Origin: Microlunatus elymi
GTDB taxonomy: Bacteria > Actinomycetota > Actinomycetes > Propionibacteriales > Propionibacteriaceae
Assembly: GCF_007362775.1 (NCBI RefSeq)
Contig: NZ_CP041692.1
Location: forward strand, 3,720,001-3,784,000
Length of the DNA stretch: 64,000 nt
Direction of reading: 5' to 3'
Position 1 is the stretch's first letter, and each line of letters begins with the position of its first letter. Below are positions 31,064-41,597 of this stretch, in pieces. The notes below the pieces were generated by a model that did not search any database, was not told the DNA's origin, and saw only the letters and a program-made list of their open reading frames with translations. The translations under genes and the position numbers were made by a program.

Positions 31064-32556
31064 CGCCGCACCTCCACCGAGGTGCGGACTGTCTCGACGG
31101 GCTCGGCGACGTCGTCCGCCGGCGACCCGGCCGCCCGCTTCCCGATCGGCTGCTTTCCGACCGCCAGCGGCTCGGTCGGGAGTGTGACCACGAACCGTGC
31201 TCCGCCACCGGGCCGGTCGGTCACCGCCACCGTCCCGCGGTGCCATTGCACGTGTCGCTGCACGATCGCCAGCCCGAGACCGACGCCGGGTCCGGGCCGG
31301 GTGGTTTCCCGGGCGAACCGGGCGAAGATCCGCTCCCGTTGGGCCGCCGGTACGCCCGGCCCGGCGTCGTCGACCTGAATGCTGACCATCCGATCGGATC
31401 CGGAGTGATCAGCACCGGGCAGATCAGCGCCGGGCCGGACGCGTACCTGCAGACAGCCGCGGCCGTAGTTCTCCGCGTTCTCCACCAGGTTGGCGATCAC
31501 CCGTTCCAGCCGTCGCTTGTCGGCGCGCACCAAGGTCTCCGCCGCGCCCGGCTCGACCACCGTGACCCGCCTTCCGGCCGCGTCGTCGGCGGCCTCGCGG
31601 ACCAGGTCGCCGATCCTGACCGGTTCGGTCGGGCGAGCGTCGCCGGAGTCGTCCCGGGAGATCTCGATCAGGTCGATCACCAGCCGCCGGAATCGGTTCA
31701 GGTCGGTGTCCAGCAGATCCACCGGCTCACGGAGCGCCGGCGGCAGTTCGTCGGCACGATTCCGCAGCAGGGCCATCGAGTTGAGCATCGTGGTCAGCGG
31801 CGTACGGAGTTCGTGGCTGACGTCGCCGGCGAACCGGGCGTCGGCCACCACTCGACGTTGCAGCGCGTCGGCCGCGTGGTTGAAGGATCGGGCCAGCCCG
31901 GACAGCTCCGGATCGTGCTCGTCCAGCCGGACGCCGAGATCGCCGCCGACGAACCGTTCGGCCGCCCGGGTGACCGCACGCAGCGGCTTGAACGCCCGCC
32001 GGCTGCCGAGCCGGCCCACCCACAACCCGAGCAGCGAGGTGATCGCCGCCGCGGCGATCAGGGTGCCCGACAGCACGCGGAACGTGTGGCTCAGATCGTC
32101 CAGTGTGAACAGCTCGAAGTAGCTCGTCTGCGCCGGACCGAGCGGTACGCCGACGATCAGCACCAGCCGGTCGTCGATCTTGATCCGCTGCCGGGCCGCC
32201 TGGCCGGAGGCGACCATGTCGCGCAGTTCGACCGGCAGCGCCGAGGGACCGCGACTGAGCCCGGTCGCGTACCACTGGCCGCGATAGGACAGCATCGACA
32301 TCGCGCCCTGGGTCATCGGCAGGCTGTCCAGTGCGGCCGGCACCGACTCGTCGCCGGCCTGCAGCCGGTCGGCCAGCATCCGGGCGTGATCGGACGCCTC
32401 CACCCAGGCCGAAGCCTCCCGCTGCCCCACCAGCTCGGTGGTCACCAACACCCACGACATCACCGCCAGCAGTGCCGACAGCCCGAGCGCCATCAGGCCG
32501 AAGCCGAGCGCGACGCGGTCTCGCAGACCGAGCCGGATCCGACGTAGTCGCTCCAT
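31060..32556 (-). CDS. Sensor histidine kinase
   Basis: 498 residues. An N-terminal membrane segment (~15-40), an extracytoplasmic sensor of ~120 residues, a second segment (VLSGTLIAAAAITSLLGLWVG), HAMP, and a DHp domain with the phospho-acceptor His in FAGDVSHELRTPLTT. The ATPase domain follows with NLVENAENYG, DDAGPGVP and GVGLGLAIV. The C-terminus is an acidic-basic tail. It overlaps the GerMN gene and is 14 bp after the response regulator, so the three form one operon. The stimulus is unknown. Confidence 0.93.
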   Translation of the reverse strand: MERLRRIRLGLRDRVALGFGLMALGLSALLAVMSWVLVTTELVGQREASAWVEASDHARMLADRLQAGDESVPAALDSLPMTQGAMSMLSYRGQWYATGLSRGPSALPVELRDMVASGQAARQRIKIDDRLVLIVGVPLGPAQTSYFELFTLDDLSHTFRVLSGTLIAAAAITSLLGLWVGRLGSRRAFKPLRAVTRAAERFVGGDLGVRLDEHDPELSGLARSFNHAADALQRRVVADARFAGDVSHELRTPLTTMLNSMALLRNRADELPPALREPVDLLDTDLNRFRRLVIDLIEISRDDSGDARPTEPVRIGDLVREAADDAAGRRVTVVEPGAAETLVRADKRRLERVIANLVENAENYGRGCLQVRVRPGADLPGADHSGSDRMVSIQVDDAGPGVPAAQRERIFARFARETTRPGPGVGLGLAIVQRHVQWHRGTVAVTDRPGGGARFVVTLPTEPLAVGKQPIGKRAAGSPADDVAEPVETVRTSVEVRR

Positions 32557-32570
32557 CCCCTCTCCCGACG

Positions 32571-33254
<684 letters not shown>

Positions 33255-33356
33255 GGGGTCAGTCTTGCTGAGACCGGCGCCGGCCGCGGGACTGAGTGAC
33301 GATCGAGTGAAAAATGCGACAAAAGGCTCAGCTTCGTCACATCCGAGCGGGCCGAC

Positions 33357-33383
33357 ATGACACCGGTATGACGGCTTCATGAC
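33357..33383. promoter_or_regulatory. Triple ATGAC direct repeat between two-component and peptide ABC operons
   Basis: ATGAC occurs at 33357-33361, 33368-33372 and 33379-33383, exactly 11 bp apart. Helical-phase direct repeats of this kind are the usual target of OmpR-family regulators. The site lies between the divergent response regulator (start 33254) and the peptide-binding protein (start 33467), so it could serve autoregulation, control of the transporter, or both. Confidence 0.55.
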
Positions 33384-33466
33384 AGATCCGAAGCGGCTCC
33401 ACCCGGCCGTGACGGCGTCGATCTACTGAGGGCACGGACGTCGACCGACGACTTCAGGGAGGAAGC

Positions 33467-35269
33467 ATGCATCGCAGAACGCGACGCTTGCTCGGCCTCA
33501 CTGCCGCGGGCTTGGCCATTACCTTGACCGTCGCGGCTTGCGGAGGCTCGAACAACAAACCGACCGGCGAGACGAGCAGCGGCCAGCAGCCCGTACGCGG
33601 CGGCACGCTCAACATGCTGGGATCCGGTGACGTCACCTACATGGATCCCAACATCAGCTATTACACGGTGGACAACCAGGTCAATCGGCTCTTCAGCCGC
33701 GGGCTGTTCGCCTATCCGGCCATTCCGGGCAAGATCACCTCGCCGGCCCCCGATCTGGTCACCGACCTGCCGACCACCGACAACGGCGGCATCAGCTCCG
33801 ACGGCAAGACCTACACGCTGAAGATCCGCCAGGGCGCGACGTGGAACACCGATCCGGCCCGCCAGGTCACCGCGCAGGACGCGGTCCGCGGTCTGAAACG
33901 GACCTGCAATCCGGCCCAACCCTTCGGCGGCATTCCCGATTTCCACGACCTGATCGTGGGCTACGCCGGCTTCTGCGACGGGTTCGCCAAGGTCGACGCC
34001 AAGTCCGCGTCGGCGATGGCGAAGTACCTCGAAGACCATCAGATCTCCGGCGCCACGGCCACAGATGATCAGACGTTGGTGTTCAAGCTGACCCATCCGG
34101 CCACGTACTTCGTCGACATGCTGACCATGGACGCGTTCAACCCGGCGCCGAAGGAGATCGATCAGTACGTGCCGGCCAGTGCGCAGCAGGCCCAGCACAC
34201 CGTCTCCGACGGTCCCTACCAGGTCGCGACCTACGATCCGACCAAGCAGATCGTGCTCACCCGCAATCCGTCCTGGAAGGCGGACTCCGATCCGATCCGC
34301 AAGGCGTACGTGGACAAGGTCGTGATCAACGAGACGGTCAGCCAGGACTCCACTCAGCAGCAGCTGCAGACGGGCAGCGCCGATGCCGACATGGAGTTCG
34401 ACAACGCGCCGCCGCCGTCGCAACTGCCGCAGCTGATCGCAGCCAAGGATCCGAACCTGAATCTGGGCATCACCGCGTCGTCCAACCCGTACATCGTCTT
34501 CAACATGGTCTCGCCGAACAACAGCGATGCGTTGAAGAACCTGAAAGTGCGTCAGGCGATGGAGTACGCGCTGAACCGGACCGACATGATCCAGGTGCTG
34601 GGCGGGCCGAAGGTGAATCCGCCGCTGACCAACGTGCTGCCGCCGGGCATCGACGGCGCGAAGGCCTTCAACCCGTACGGCTATGACGTGAACAAGGCCA
34701 AGCAGCTGCTGCAGGAGGCCGGTGTGTCGAACCTGACGCTGAAATTCCTGTACCGCAACGACTCCGAGGGCCAGCAGAAGGTCTTCCAGGTGGCTCAGCA
34801 GGACATGTCCAAGATCGGAGTCAAGGTCGTCGGGGTGCCGTCGCCGAAGGCCGACTTCTACAACAAGTACCTGACCGTCCCGTCGGTCGCGCAACGCGGC
34901 GTGTGGGACATGGCGATCGCCGGTTGGGGTCCGGACTGGTACGGCAATGCCGCTCTGTCCTACTTCGCTCCGCTGTTCTACGGCAAGTCCGCCTATCCGC
35001 CGGTGGGCAGCAACTTCGGCTTCTACAACGACGCCCAGACCAACAAGTTGATCACCCAGGCACAGTCGGCGACGTCGAAGGATCAGGCGCTCTCGCTGTG
35101 GCAGCAGGCCGATCAGCGGGTGATGTCGCAGGCGCCGTTCTTCCCGATCACCAGCGCACTCTGGCCGACGTACCACGCCTCCCAGGTGCACAACGCCGTC
35201 TATCTGCCGTACATGCAGGGCATCGACCCGGCCAACGTCTGGCTGAGCAAGGACAAGCAGGGCGGATAA
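33467..35269 (+). CDS. Peptide/oligopeptide-type ABC substrate-binding lipoprotein (family 5)
   Basis: 600 residues. GAGGAAG precedes the ATG. The signal peptide LLGLTAAGLAITLTVAACGG ends in a VAAC lipobox (Cys ~25). Mature features of SBP family 5 are present: VRGGTLNMLGSGDVTYMDPNISYY, DNGGISSDGKTYTLKIRQGATW, VSDGPYQVATYDPTKQIVLTRNPSW and LKNLKVRQAMEYALNRTDMIQV. Ligands of the family are di/oligopeptides, nickel or glycans, not distinguishable here. It heads a five-gene importer operon and faces the two-component operon. Confidence 0.93.
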   Translation: MHRRTRRLLGLTAAGLAITLTVAACGGSNNKPTGETSSGQQPVRGGTLNMLGSGDVTYMDPNISYYTVDNQVNRLFSRGLFAYPAIPGKITSPAPDLVTDLPTTDNGGISSDGKTYTLKIRQGATWNTDPARQVTAQDAVRGLKRTCNPAQPFGGIPDFHDLIVGYAGFCDGFAKVDAKSASAMAKYLEDHQISGATATDDQTLVFKLTHPATYFVDMLTMDAFNPAPKEIDQYVPASAQQAQHTVSDGPYQVATYDPTKQIVLTRNPSWKADSDPIRKAYVDKVVINETVSQDSTQQQLQTGSADADMEFDNAPPPSQLPQLIAAKDPNLNLGITASSNPYIVFNMVSPNNSDALKNLKVRQAMEYALNRTDMIQVLGGPKVNPPLTNVLPPGIDGAKAFNPYGYDVNKAKQLLQEAGVSNLTLKFLYRNDSEGQQKVFQVAQQDMSKIGVKVVGVPSPKADFYNKYLTVPSVAQRGVWDMAIAGWGPDWYGNAALSYFAPLFYGKSAYPPVGSNFGFYNDAQTNKLITQAQSATSKDQALSLWQQADQRVMSQAPFFPITSALWPTYHASQVHNAVYLPYMQGIDPANVWLSKDKQGG

Positions 35270-35473
35270 CTCCTCACAGACCCGGCGGATCGGCCATTCC
35301 GATCCGACGGTCCGGCGGAACTCTTCCGGCGGACCCCCGGAAACTCCCGACGGGTTGGCGTGGCCGTGCGTCCGGCGTACGCCAACCCGCCGGGCTCATC
35401 CTCCGGCCCTCGATCGGTCCTCTTCGATCGATCCTGGGCCGGGAGAAGTCACCGCTCTGAGAGGAGAAGTCAG

Positions 35474-36493
35474 GTGTCGCTGCTGCAGGTGCAGGATCTG
35501 CATGTCTCGTTCAACACCCAGGACGGCATGGTGCGGGCGGTCCGCGGTGTGTCGTTCGATCTGCAGGCCGGGCAGACCCTGGGCATCGTCGGCGAATCCG
35601 GTTCCGGCAAGAGTGTCACGGCGATGACGATCCTCGGGCTGGCCCGCGGCGCTCGGGTCCGCGGCCGGGTTCTCTTCCAGGACAGGGATCTGGTCGGTGC
35701 GTCGCCGCAGGTGCTGCGCTGGATCCGGGGTGCGCAGATCGCGATGATCTTCCAGGATCCCTTGTCCAGCTTGCATCCCTACTATCGGGTCGGCTGGCAG
35801 ATCGTGGAGATGATCAGGACTCACGACCGCAGCATCAGCAAGAAGCAGGCCCGGCGACGGGCCGCCGACCTGCTCACCCTGGTCGGCATCCCGCAGGCCG
35901 CACGACGGATCGACGACTACCCGCATCAGTTCTCCGGCGGCATGCGGCAACGGGTGATGATCGCGATGGCGATGGCACTCGACCCGAAGGTGTTGATCGC
36001 CGACGAGCCGACGACTGCGCTCGACGTCACGGTCCAGGCGCAGGTGATCGACGTGATGCGCAACGTGCAGTCCGAGTTCGGCACCTCGATCATCATGATC
36101 ACCCACGATCTCGGCGTGATTGCCGACATCGCCGACGACGTGCTGGTGATGTACTCCGGTGAGGTGATGGAGACCGCGCCCCGACGCGAGCTCTACTACC
36201 ACGTGCATCACCCCTACACCGAGGGTCTGCTCGCATCCCTGCCCAGCCATGGCGGCACCCGGGAACGGCTGACGCCCATCCCCGGCAGTCCGCCGAGTCT
36301 GCTGGCCGAGGGCGCCCCGTGCCCGTTCGCACCTCGCTGCCGCTACGCCTTCGACCCCTGCTTCACCGATCGGCCGGAGCTCGCGGAGGTGTTCGCCGAC
36401 GAACGACACCGGTCGGCCTGCTGGCTTAGCCATGACGAGGCGGGCCGTCGCCGCGAACGTGAGCAGATCGACGCTGCTCAGGTGGCGTCATGA
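35474..36493 (+). CDS. Oligopeptide-type ABC transporter ATP-binding protein (DppD-like)
   Basis: 339 residues from the GTG at 35474 behind GAGGAGAAG; an upstream in-frame extension is not supported. Walker A GESGSGKS, signature FSGGMRQRV, Walker B VLIADEPTTALD and H-loop THDLG are intact. The C-terminal oligopeptide-transporter tail with four Cys (APCPFAPRCRYAFDPCF and SACW) may hold an Fe-S cluster as in related DppD/OppD proteins. It overlaps the next ATPase gene by four bases. Confidence 0.93.
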   Translation: MSLLQVQDLHVSFNTQDGMVRAVRGVSFDLQAGQTLGIVGESGSGKSVTAMTILGLARGARVRGRVLFQDRDLVGASPQVLRWIRGAQIAMIFQDPLSSLHPYYRVGWQIVEMIRTHDRSISKKQARRRAADLLTLVGIPQAARRIDDYPHQFSGGMRQRVMIAMAMALDPKVLIADEPTTALDVTVQAQVIDVMRNVQSEFGTSIIMITHDLGVIADIADDVLVMYSGEVMETAPRRELYYHVHHPYTEGLLASLPSHGGTRERLTPIPGSPPSLLAEGAPCPFAPRCRYAFDPCFTDRPELAEVFADERHRSACWLSHDEAGRRREREQIDAAQVAS

Positions 36494-37659
36494 CCGCCCC
36501 GCCCACCGCCGCGCCCGCCACCGCAGTGCGTCGGGATCTCGACGACAACGACGTGCTGCTGCGATTGCAGGACGTTCGCAAGTCGTTCCCGATCGGGCCG
36601 GCCAGCATCACCGGTCAGCGGGTACAACTGCAAGCTGTGGCAGGCGTGTCGCTGGACGTCCGCCGTGGCGAGACGCTCGGTCTGGTCGGCGAAACCGGCT
36701 GCGGCAAGTCGACGCTGGCCCGCTGTATCACCCGGCTGCATCCGCTCACGTCCGGGCAGGTGATCTTCGACGGCCGGGACATCAGTCAGTTGAAGCCACG
36801 TCAGCTGCGACCGCTGCGGCGGCAGATGCAGATGATCTTCCAGGATCCGTACGGATCGCTGAACCCGCGCCGCCGCGTCGGCTCGATCATCGCCGACCCG
36901 CTGGCCATCCACGGCATCAGTGCCGGCCGCAACCGCAAGCGCCGGGTGCAGGAGCTGATGGAGTTGGTCGGGTTGAATCCCGAGCACTACAACCGGTTTC
37001 CGGCAGAATTCTCCGGTGGCCAGCGGCAGCGGATCGGGGTCGCCAGGTCGTTGGCGCTGCAGCCGAAGTTGATCGTCTGCGACGAGCCGGTGTCGGCACT
37101 CGACGTGTCCATCCAAGCCCAGATCATCAATCTGCTCAGCGATCTGCAGGACGAACTGGGACTGACCTACGTCTTCATCACCCACGACCTGTCGGTGGTC
37201 CGGCATGTCAGCGACCGGATCGCGGTGATGTACCTGGGCAAGATCATCGAGATCTCCCCCACCGACGACCTCTTCGACAGCACCCGGCATCCGTACACCA
37301 AGTCGCTGTTGTCGGCGGTGCCGGTGGCCGACCCGGACGCCTCCGATTCGCGGGAACGGATCGTGTTGCACGGCGACCTGCCGTCGCCCGCCACCCCGCC
37401 GACCGGTTGCCGTTTCCATCCACGATGCCACAAGGCGCGACCCGACTGCGTACAGATCGAACCGGAGTTGGTGCCGGTGTTCGATGATCAAGCTCATCAC
37501 CGTACGGCCTGTCATCACCCGCTCGCGGTCGGTGAGGATCTCACCGCATCGACGCCGATGATCAGCGAGACCGAGCTGCTCGAGGAGGCGGTTGGGCCGG
37601 CCGCAACGAGTCCTTCGGACGCTGCAGGTTCCGGCGACGAGACGGGAGGCCGATCATGA
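36490..37659 (+). CDS. Oligopeptide-type ABC transporter ATP-binding protein (DppF-like)
   Basis: 389 residues; the ATG overlaps the previous stop (ATGA). Walker [10 protein letters not shown], signature [18 protein letters not shown], Walker [13 protein letters not shown] and THDLSVV are present. The C-terminal zone has the [14 protein letters not shown] motif and then a 50-residue polar extension ([22 protein letters not shown]) beyond the usual family end. It pairs with the upstream ATPase as a heterodimer. Confidence 0.93.
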   Translation: MTAPPTAAPATAVRRDLDDNDVLLRLQDVRKSFPIGPASITGQRVQLQAVAGVSLDVRRGETLGLVGETGCGKSTLARCITRLHPLTSGQVIFDGRDISQLKPRQLRPLRRQMQMIFQDPYGSLNPRRRVGSIIADPLAIHGISAGRNRKRRVQELMELVGLNPEHYNRFPAEFSGGQRQRIGVARSLALQPKLIVCDEPVSALDVSIQAQIINLLSDLQDELGLTYVFITHDLSVVRHVSDRIAVMYLGKIIEISPTDDLFDSTRHPYTKSLLSAVPVADPDASDSRERIVLHGDLPSPATPPTGCRFHPRCHKARPDCVQIEPELVPVFDDQAHHRTACHHPLAVGEDLTASTPMISETELLEEAVGPAATSPSDAAGSGDETGGRS

Positions 37660-38615
37660 CTGTCGGGACCCGGGCGGTCGAGAGCGAGCGGGCCGAAGCC
37701 ACCCTGCAGGGGGCCAAGTCGATCGAGGGTCGGGGCCCGTGGAAGCTGGCCTGGCAGCGGCTGCGGCACGATCGGATCGCGATCATCTCCGGCATCGTCA
37801 TCCTGCTGATCATCGCGGTGGCGATCTTCGCCCCGGTGTTCGTGTTGATCACCGGGCATCCGCCGAACGAGCAGTATCACCAACTCGGTCTGACGCCGGA
37901 CGGTCTGCCGCGTGGTCCGTCGAGCACGTTCTGGCTGGGCACCGACGATCTCGGTCGCGACATCCTGGTCCGGATCGTCTACGGAGCAAGGGTTTCGCTG
38001 GGCGTCGGCCTGGTGGCGACGCTGCTGACGGTCGCGATCGGGGTGCTGGTCGGGTTGGCGGCCGGTTTCCTCGGTGGCGTGGTCGACACCATTCTTGCGC
38101 GGTTGGTCGACGTGGTCCTGTCGGTGCCGTTCCTGCTGGTGGCGATCGCGCTGGTGTCGATCACCTCACCGGGACTGACGGTGACGATCTTGGTGATCGG
38201 CTTCTTCAGTTGGGCTTCGGTGGCCCGGATCGTCCGTGGCCAGGTGCTGTCGATTCGCGAGCGCGAATACATCGAGGCGGCCCGTTCGCTCGGCTCGGGC
38301 AACCTGCGGATCATGTTCGTCGACATCCTGCCCAACGTGCTGGCGCAGGTGATCGTCTACACCACGTTGTTGATTCCGGTGGTGATCGTGGTGCAGGCGA
38401 CGTTGTCCTTCCTCGGACTGGGGCTGCAGCCGCCGACGCCGGACTGGGGCGGCATGATCGCCGAGTCCGGTTCGTACTATCGCGTCGCCTGGTGGTTCAC
38501 GGTCTTTCCCGGGCTGGCGTTGTTGATCACCACGTTGGCGTTCAACCTCTTCGGCGACGGCGTACGGGATGCGTTCGATCCGCGCAGCCAGCAGCTGACC
38601 CAGAAGGACGACTGA
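37656..38615 (+). CDS. Oligopeptide-type ABC transporter permease (DppC-like)
   Basis: 319 residues, ATGA overlap with the previous gene. The N-terminal OppC-type domain (WQRLRHDRIAIISGIVILLIIAVAIFAPVF) precedes the core. GTDDLGRDILVRIVYGARVSLGVG and the EAA loop REREYIEAARSLGSGNLRIMFVDILPNV are diagnostic. It forms the channel with the next gene. The gene order here (binding protein, two ATPases, then C and B permeases) differs from the usual B-C-D-F. Confidence 0.93.
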   Translation: MTVGTRAVESERAEATLQGAKSIEGRGPWKLAWQRLRHDRIAIISGIVILLIIAVAIFAPVFVLITGHPPNEQYHQLGLTPDGLPRGPSSTFWLGTDDLGRDILVRIVYGARVSLGVGLVATLLTVAIGVLVGLAAGFLGGVVDTILARLVDVVLSVPFLLVAIALVSITSPGLTVTILVIGFFSWASVARIVRGQVLSIREREYIEAARSLGSGNLRIMFVDILPNVLAQVIVYTTLLIPVVIVVQATLSFLGLGLQPPTPDWGGMIAESGSYYRVAWWFTVFPGLALLITTLAFNLFGDGVRDAFDPRSQQLTQKDD

Positions 38616-38617
38616 TC

Positions 38618-39577
38618 ATGGTCAGGTTTCTCATCCGGCGCATCCTGCTCGGCCTGCTGGTGATGTGGTTGATCACCATCGGCGTTTTCGCGTTGTTCTT
38701 CATCGTGCCCAGCGATGTCGCTCGCACGCTGGCCGGCCGGCAGGCGACGCCGCAGACGATCGCGTTGATCAACCACCGGCTGGGCCTGGACCAGCCGTTG
38801 TGGAAGCAGTACTGGCATTTCCTCAGCAATGCGTTGCACGGCGACCTCGGCTACGACTACTACCACGGTGTCGCGGTCACCCACATCATCGCCCAAGCGT
38901 TGCCGATCACGGTTTCGCTGGCGGTCGGCGCCTCGATCCTCTGGCTGGCACTGGGCGTCTACAGCGGTGTGGTGTCGGCGACCCATCCGCACAGCGTGGC
39001 GGATCGCAGTCTGACGATCTTCGCGTTGTTCTTCTACTCGATGCCGTCGTTCTACCTCGGCCTGCTGCTGTTGTACTTCCTCTATTTCCGGCTCACCGTG
39101 TCCGGGCACGCCTGGTTCCCGCCGGGCCAGTACGTGCCGTTCAGTACCAGCCCGGCACAGTGGTTCCAGCATCTGGTGCTGCCCTGGATCACGCTGGCGC
39201 TGCTGCTGGCCGCCACGTACACCCGGCTGACTCGCAGCTCGATGCTGGACGTGCTCGGTGAGGACTACATCCGCACCGCCCGGTCGAAGGGCATCAGCGA
39301 CGGCCGAGTCACCTATCGGCATGCGCTGCGTGCCGCACTGACCCCGGTGGTCACCCAGTTCGGTATTGATCTTGGTCAGCTGATCGGCGGCGTGGTGGTG
39401 ACCGAAACCGTGTTCAGCCTTCCTGGCTTGGGATACACCGCGATCCGGGCGATCAACCAGCAGGACCTGCCGGTGATCATCGGCATCGTGCTCTTCGCCA
39501 GTGCCGCCGTGGTCGCCGCCAACATCCTGGTCGACATCGGCTACGCGGTCCTGGATCCACGAGTCAGCGTGCACTGA
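38618..39577 (+). CDS. Oligopeptide-type ABC transporter permease (DppB-like)
   Basis: 319 residues from the ATG at 38618, two bases after the previous stop. The sequence begins MVRFLIRRILLGLLVMWLIT and contains DQPLWKQYWHFLSNALHGDLGYDY, both typical of DppB/OppB. The EAA-like loop reads LGEDYIRTARSKGISDGRVTYRHALRAAL, and GGVVVTETVFSLPGLG follows. Last gene of the importer operon; it converges on the membrane-anchored protein, with stops four bases apart. Confidence 0.93.
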   Translation: MVRFLIRRILLGLLVMWLITIGVFALFFIVPSDVARTLAGRQATPQTIALINHRLGLDQPLWKQYWHFLSNALHGDLGYDYYHGVAVTHIIAQALPITVSLAVGASILWLALGVYSGVVSATHPHSVADRSLTIFALFFYSMPSFYLGLLLLYFLYFRLTVSGHAWFPPGQYVPFSTSPAQWFQHLVLPWITLALLLAATYTRLTRSSMLDVLGEDYIRTARSKGISDGRVTYRHALRAALTPVVTQFGIDLGQLIGGVVVTETVFSLPGLGYTAIRAINQQDLPVIIGIVLFASAAVVAANILVDIGYAVLDPRVSVH

Positions 39578-39580
39578 TCG

Positions 39581-40189
39581 CTATCGACCGAACGCTTCCG
39601 CCCACCGGCCGGCTGTGGTCGGGTCGTAGTAGCGGGTGAATCCGCAGGACCAGGCGTGGTAACCGGCCTGGTCGGTGCCGCCGCTCAGCAGCAGTCGCGT
39701 CCCGACCCCGTACGCCGGTGGCCTGTCCTCGTCGACCCACGGGCTGGCGATCTGGATGTTGATCCTGGTGCCGGTGCCGCCGCGATACCAGTGCTCGACG
39801 CGGACGGTCGCGTTCGCATCGTCGCCGCTGATCCTGAGCTTGGTGATGGTCCCGTCGGCCGCCCAATCCCTGTGCACCAGGCTGTCCAGGCCGTAGGAGT
39901 CAACGCAGGAAAGAGACTGCCCGGTGCCCACCACCCCGCTGTGTCCGGGCGAGGTCGTCACCGGAACCTCTGGTTGAAGCTGTCGGACGATGCCTACCCC
40001 GGCAATCGCGACCATGATCACCACCACCGCCACGATCGAGATCCGCAGGACGTTTCGTCTGATACGGCGCCTCCGCGTCGTCTCGTGAACGGGCGCGAGG
40101 TCGACCGACGAATCCTCGGTCGCCTGGACCCGGTCGGGCGCTTCCCCGACCCCCTGGTCGCTCGGCCCGGCGACTGTCGCGTCCTTCAT
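39581..40189 (-). CDS. Membrane-anchored protein of unknown function
   Basis: 202 residues. A cytosolic acidic N-terminus of ~40 residues and a basic RRRRIRRNVLR patch precede one membrane segment (ISIVAVVVIMVAIAGVGIV, ~50-68). The external domain (~130 residues) has two cysteines (LSCVDSYG and WSCGFTRYYD) that could form a disulfide. No known family recognised. This type-II-like topology recalls small actinobacterial accessory membrane proteins. The opposite-strand permease ends next to it, so it is separately transcribed. Confidence 0.65.
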   Translation of the reverse strand: MKDATVAGPSDQGVGEAPDRVQATEDSSVDLAPVHETTRRRRIRRNVLRISIVAVVVIMVAIAGVGIVRQLQPEVPVTTSPGHSGVVGTGQSLSCVDSYGLDSLVHRDWAADGTITKLRISGDDANATVRVEHWYRGGTGTRINIQIASPWVDEDRPPAYGVGTRLLLSGGTDQAGYHAWSCGFTRYYDPTTAGRWAEAFGR

Positions 40190-40260
40190 CGCCCCAAGCT
40201 AGCGGCATTCGCAGCGGACCGAGACACCCGGCCCGCACCCGACCTCGTTCGAGCAGTAAC

Positions 40261-40323
40261 AATGTAGGAGCAGATCGCCAGTTCGGCCCTGAAACGCCGG
40301 TTCGACGCGACTGCTCCTGCATT
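40261..40323. other. Imperfect long inverted repeat upstream of the thiolase gene
   Basis: AATGTAGGAGCAG (40261-40273) pairs with CTGCTCCTGCATT (40311-40323) with a single G-U, and TCGC/GCGA extends the stem after one unpaired base. The 37-base interior can fold further. It lies 65 bp before the thiolase GTG and could be a leader hairpin or a terminator for readthrough; no T-run follows. Confidence 0.5.
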
Positions 40324-40388
40324 CTTACCGATGCGGACGGCTCGCCTGCGGGTCGCGGCTCATCGTGCGAGCTGGAGAGGAGGGCTCC

Positions 40389-41597
40389 GTGAGCAGGCAG
40401 ACGTCCGCCTATCTGTACGACGCGGTTCGGACTCCGTTCGGGAAGATCGGCGGCGCACTGGCCGGCGTACGGCCGGATGATCTTGGTGCTGTCGTGATCA
40501 CCTCATTGCTCGAACGAGGGCTCGACGCCGAGGCGGTGGACGAGGTGATCTTCGGCAACGCCAACGGCGCCGGCGAGGAGAATCGCAACGTCGGCCGGAT
40601 GTCGTCTCTGCTGGCCGGGTTGCCGACCAGCGTGCCCGCGAGCACCGTGAACCGGCTCTGCGGCTCGAGCCTGGACGCCGCGATGATCGCATCCCGGACG
40701 ATCGAGACCGGCGACGCGGAGGTGATCATCGCCGGCGGCGTCGAGTCGATGAGCCGGGCTCCGTGGGTGCTTCCCAAACCGTCGAGGCCCTACCCTGCCG
40801 GCGATGTCACTGCGGTTTCGACCACGCTCGGCTGGCGGCTGATCAATCCTCGGATGCCGAAGGAGTGGACCGCCTCACTCGGCGAGGCCAATGAACAGCT
40901 GCAGCAGAAGTTCGGCATCTCCCGGCAACGTCAGGACGCGTTCGCGCTCACGTCGCACGAACGCGCGACGCTGGCCTGGCGACAGGGCAAATACGAGAAG
41001 TTGATCACCGGGGCGCCGCTGCTGGCCGAGTACGGCGCCGAGTTGGCCATGGACGAGACCATCCGGCCGAACAGTTCGGCGGAGTCGCTGGCCAAGCTGA
41101 AACCCGCCTTCGGTACGGACGGCACGATCACGGCGGGCAACGCGTCCTCGCTGAACGACGGCGCGGCCGCGACGCTGATCGGATCCGAGCACGCGGCCGA
41201 ACGACTCGGCAGTGCACCGCAGGCGAGGATCGCCGGCCGGGGTGTAATGGCGCTGGATCCGCAACTGTTCGGCTACGCCCCGGTGGAGGCGGCGAATCGG
41301 GCGTTGGCCCGTGCCGGGATCGGCTGGGCCGATGTCGGCGTGGTCGAACTCAACGAGGCGTTCGCGGTGCAGTCGCTGGCCTGCATCGACGCCTGGGGCG
41401 TCGATCCCGAGATCGTCAACCAGTGGGGCGGGGCGATCGCGATCGGTCATCCGCTGGGCGCCTCCGGCGGTCGCATCCTCGGCACCCTCGTCGCGATCAT
41501 GAAGGAGCAAGATCAACAGTGGGGCGTGGCCGCGATCTGCATCGGTGTCGGCCAGGGACTGGCCGTGGTGTTGGAAAACGAGGAGGCCGTCTCATGA
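40389..41597 (+). CDS. Acetyl-CoA C-acyltransferase (thiolase)
   Basis: 402 residues from the GTG at 40389 behind GGAGAGGAGGG. Catalytic residues are visible: the nucleophile Cys in NRLCGSSLDA (near 88), NEAF with GHPLGASGGR (His near 355) and the second Cys in CIGVGQGLAV. It cleaves or forms 3-oxoacyl-CoA. The tightly linked CoA-transferase subunits A and B suggest a beta-ketoadipate (PcaIJF-like) or ketone-body role. The gene overlaps subunit A by four bases. Confidence 0.92.
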   Translation: MSRQTSAYLYDAVRTPFGKIGGALAGVRPDDLGAVVITSLLERGLDAEAVDEVIFGNANGAGEENRNVGRMSSLLAGLPTSVPASTVNRLCGSSLDAAMIASRTIETGDAEVIIAGGVESMSRAPWVLPKPSRPYPAGDVTAVSTTLGWRLINPRMPKEWTASLGEANEQLQQKFGISRQRQDAFALTSHERATLAWRQGKYEKLITGAPLLAEYGAELAMDETIRPNSSAESLAKLKPAFGTDGTITAGNASSLNDGAAATLIGSEHAAERLGSAPQARIAGRGVMALDPQLFGYAPVEAANRALARAGIGWADVGVVELNEAFAVQSLACIDAWGVDPEIVNQWGGAIAIGHPLGASGGRILGTLVAIMKEQDQQWGVAAICIGVGQGLAVVLENEEAVS

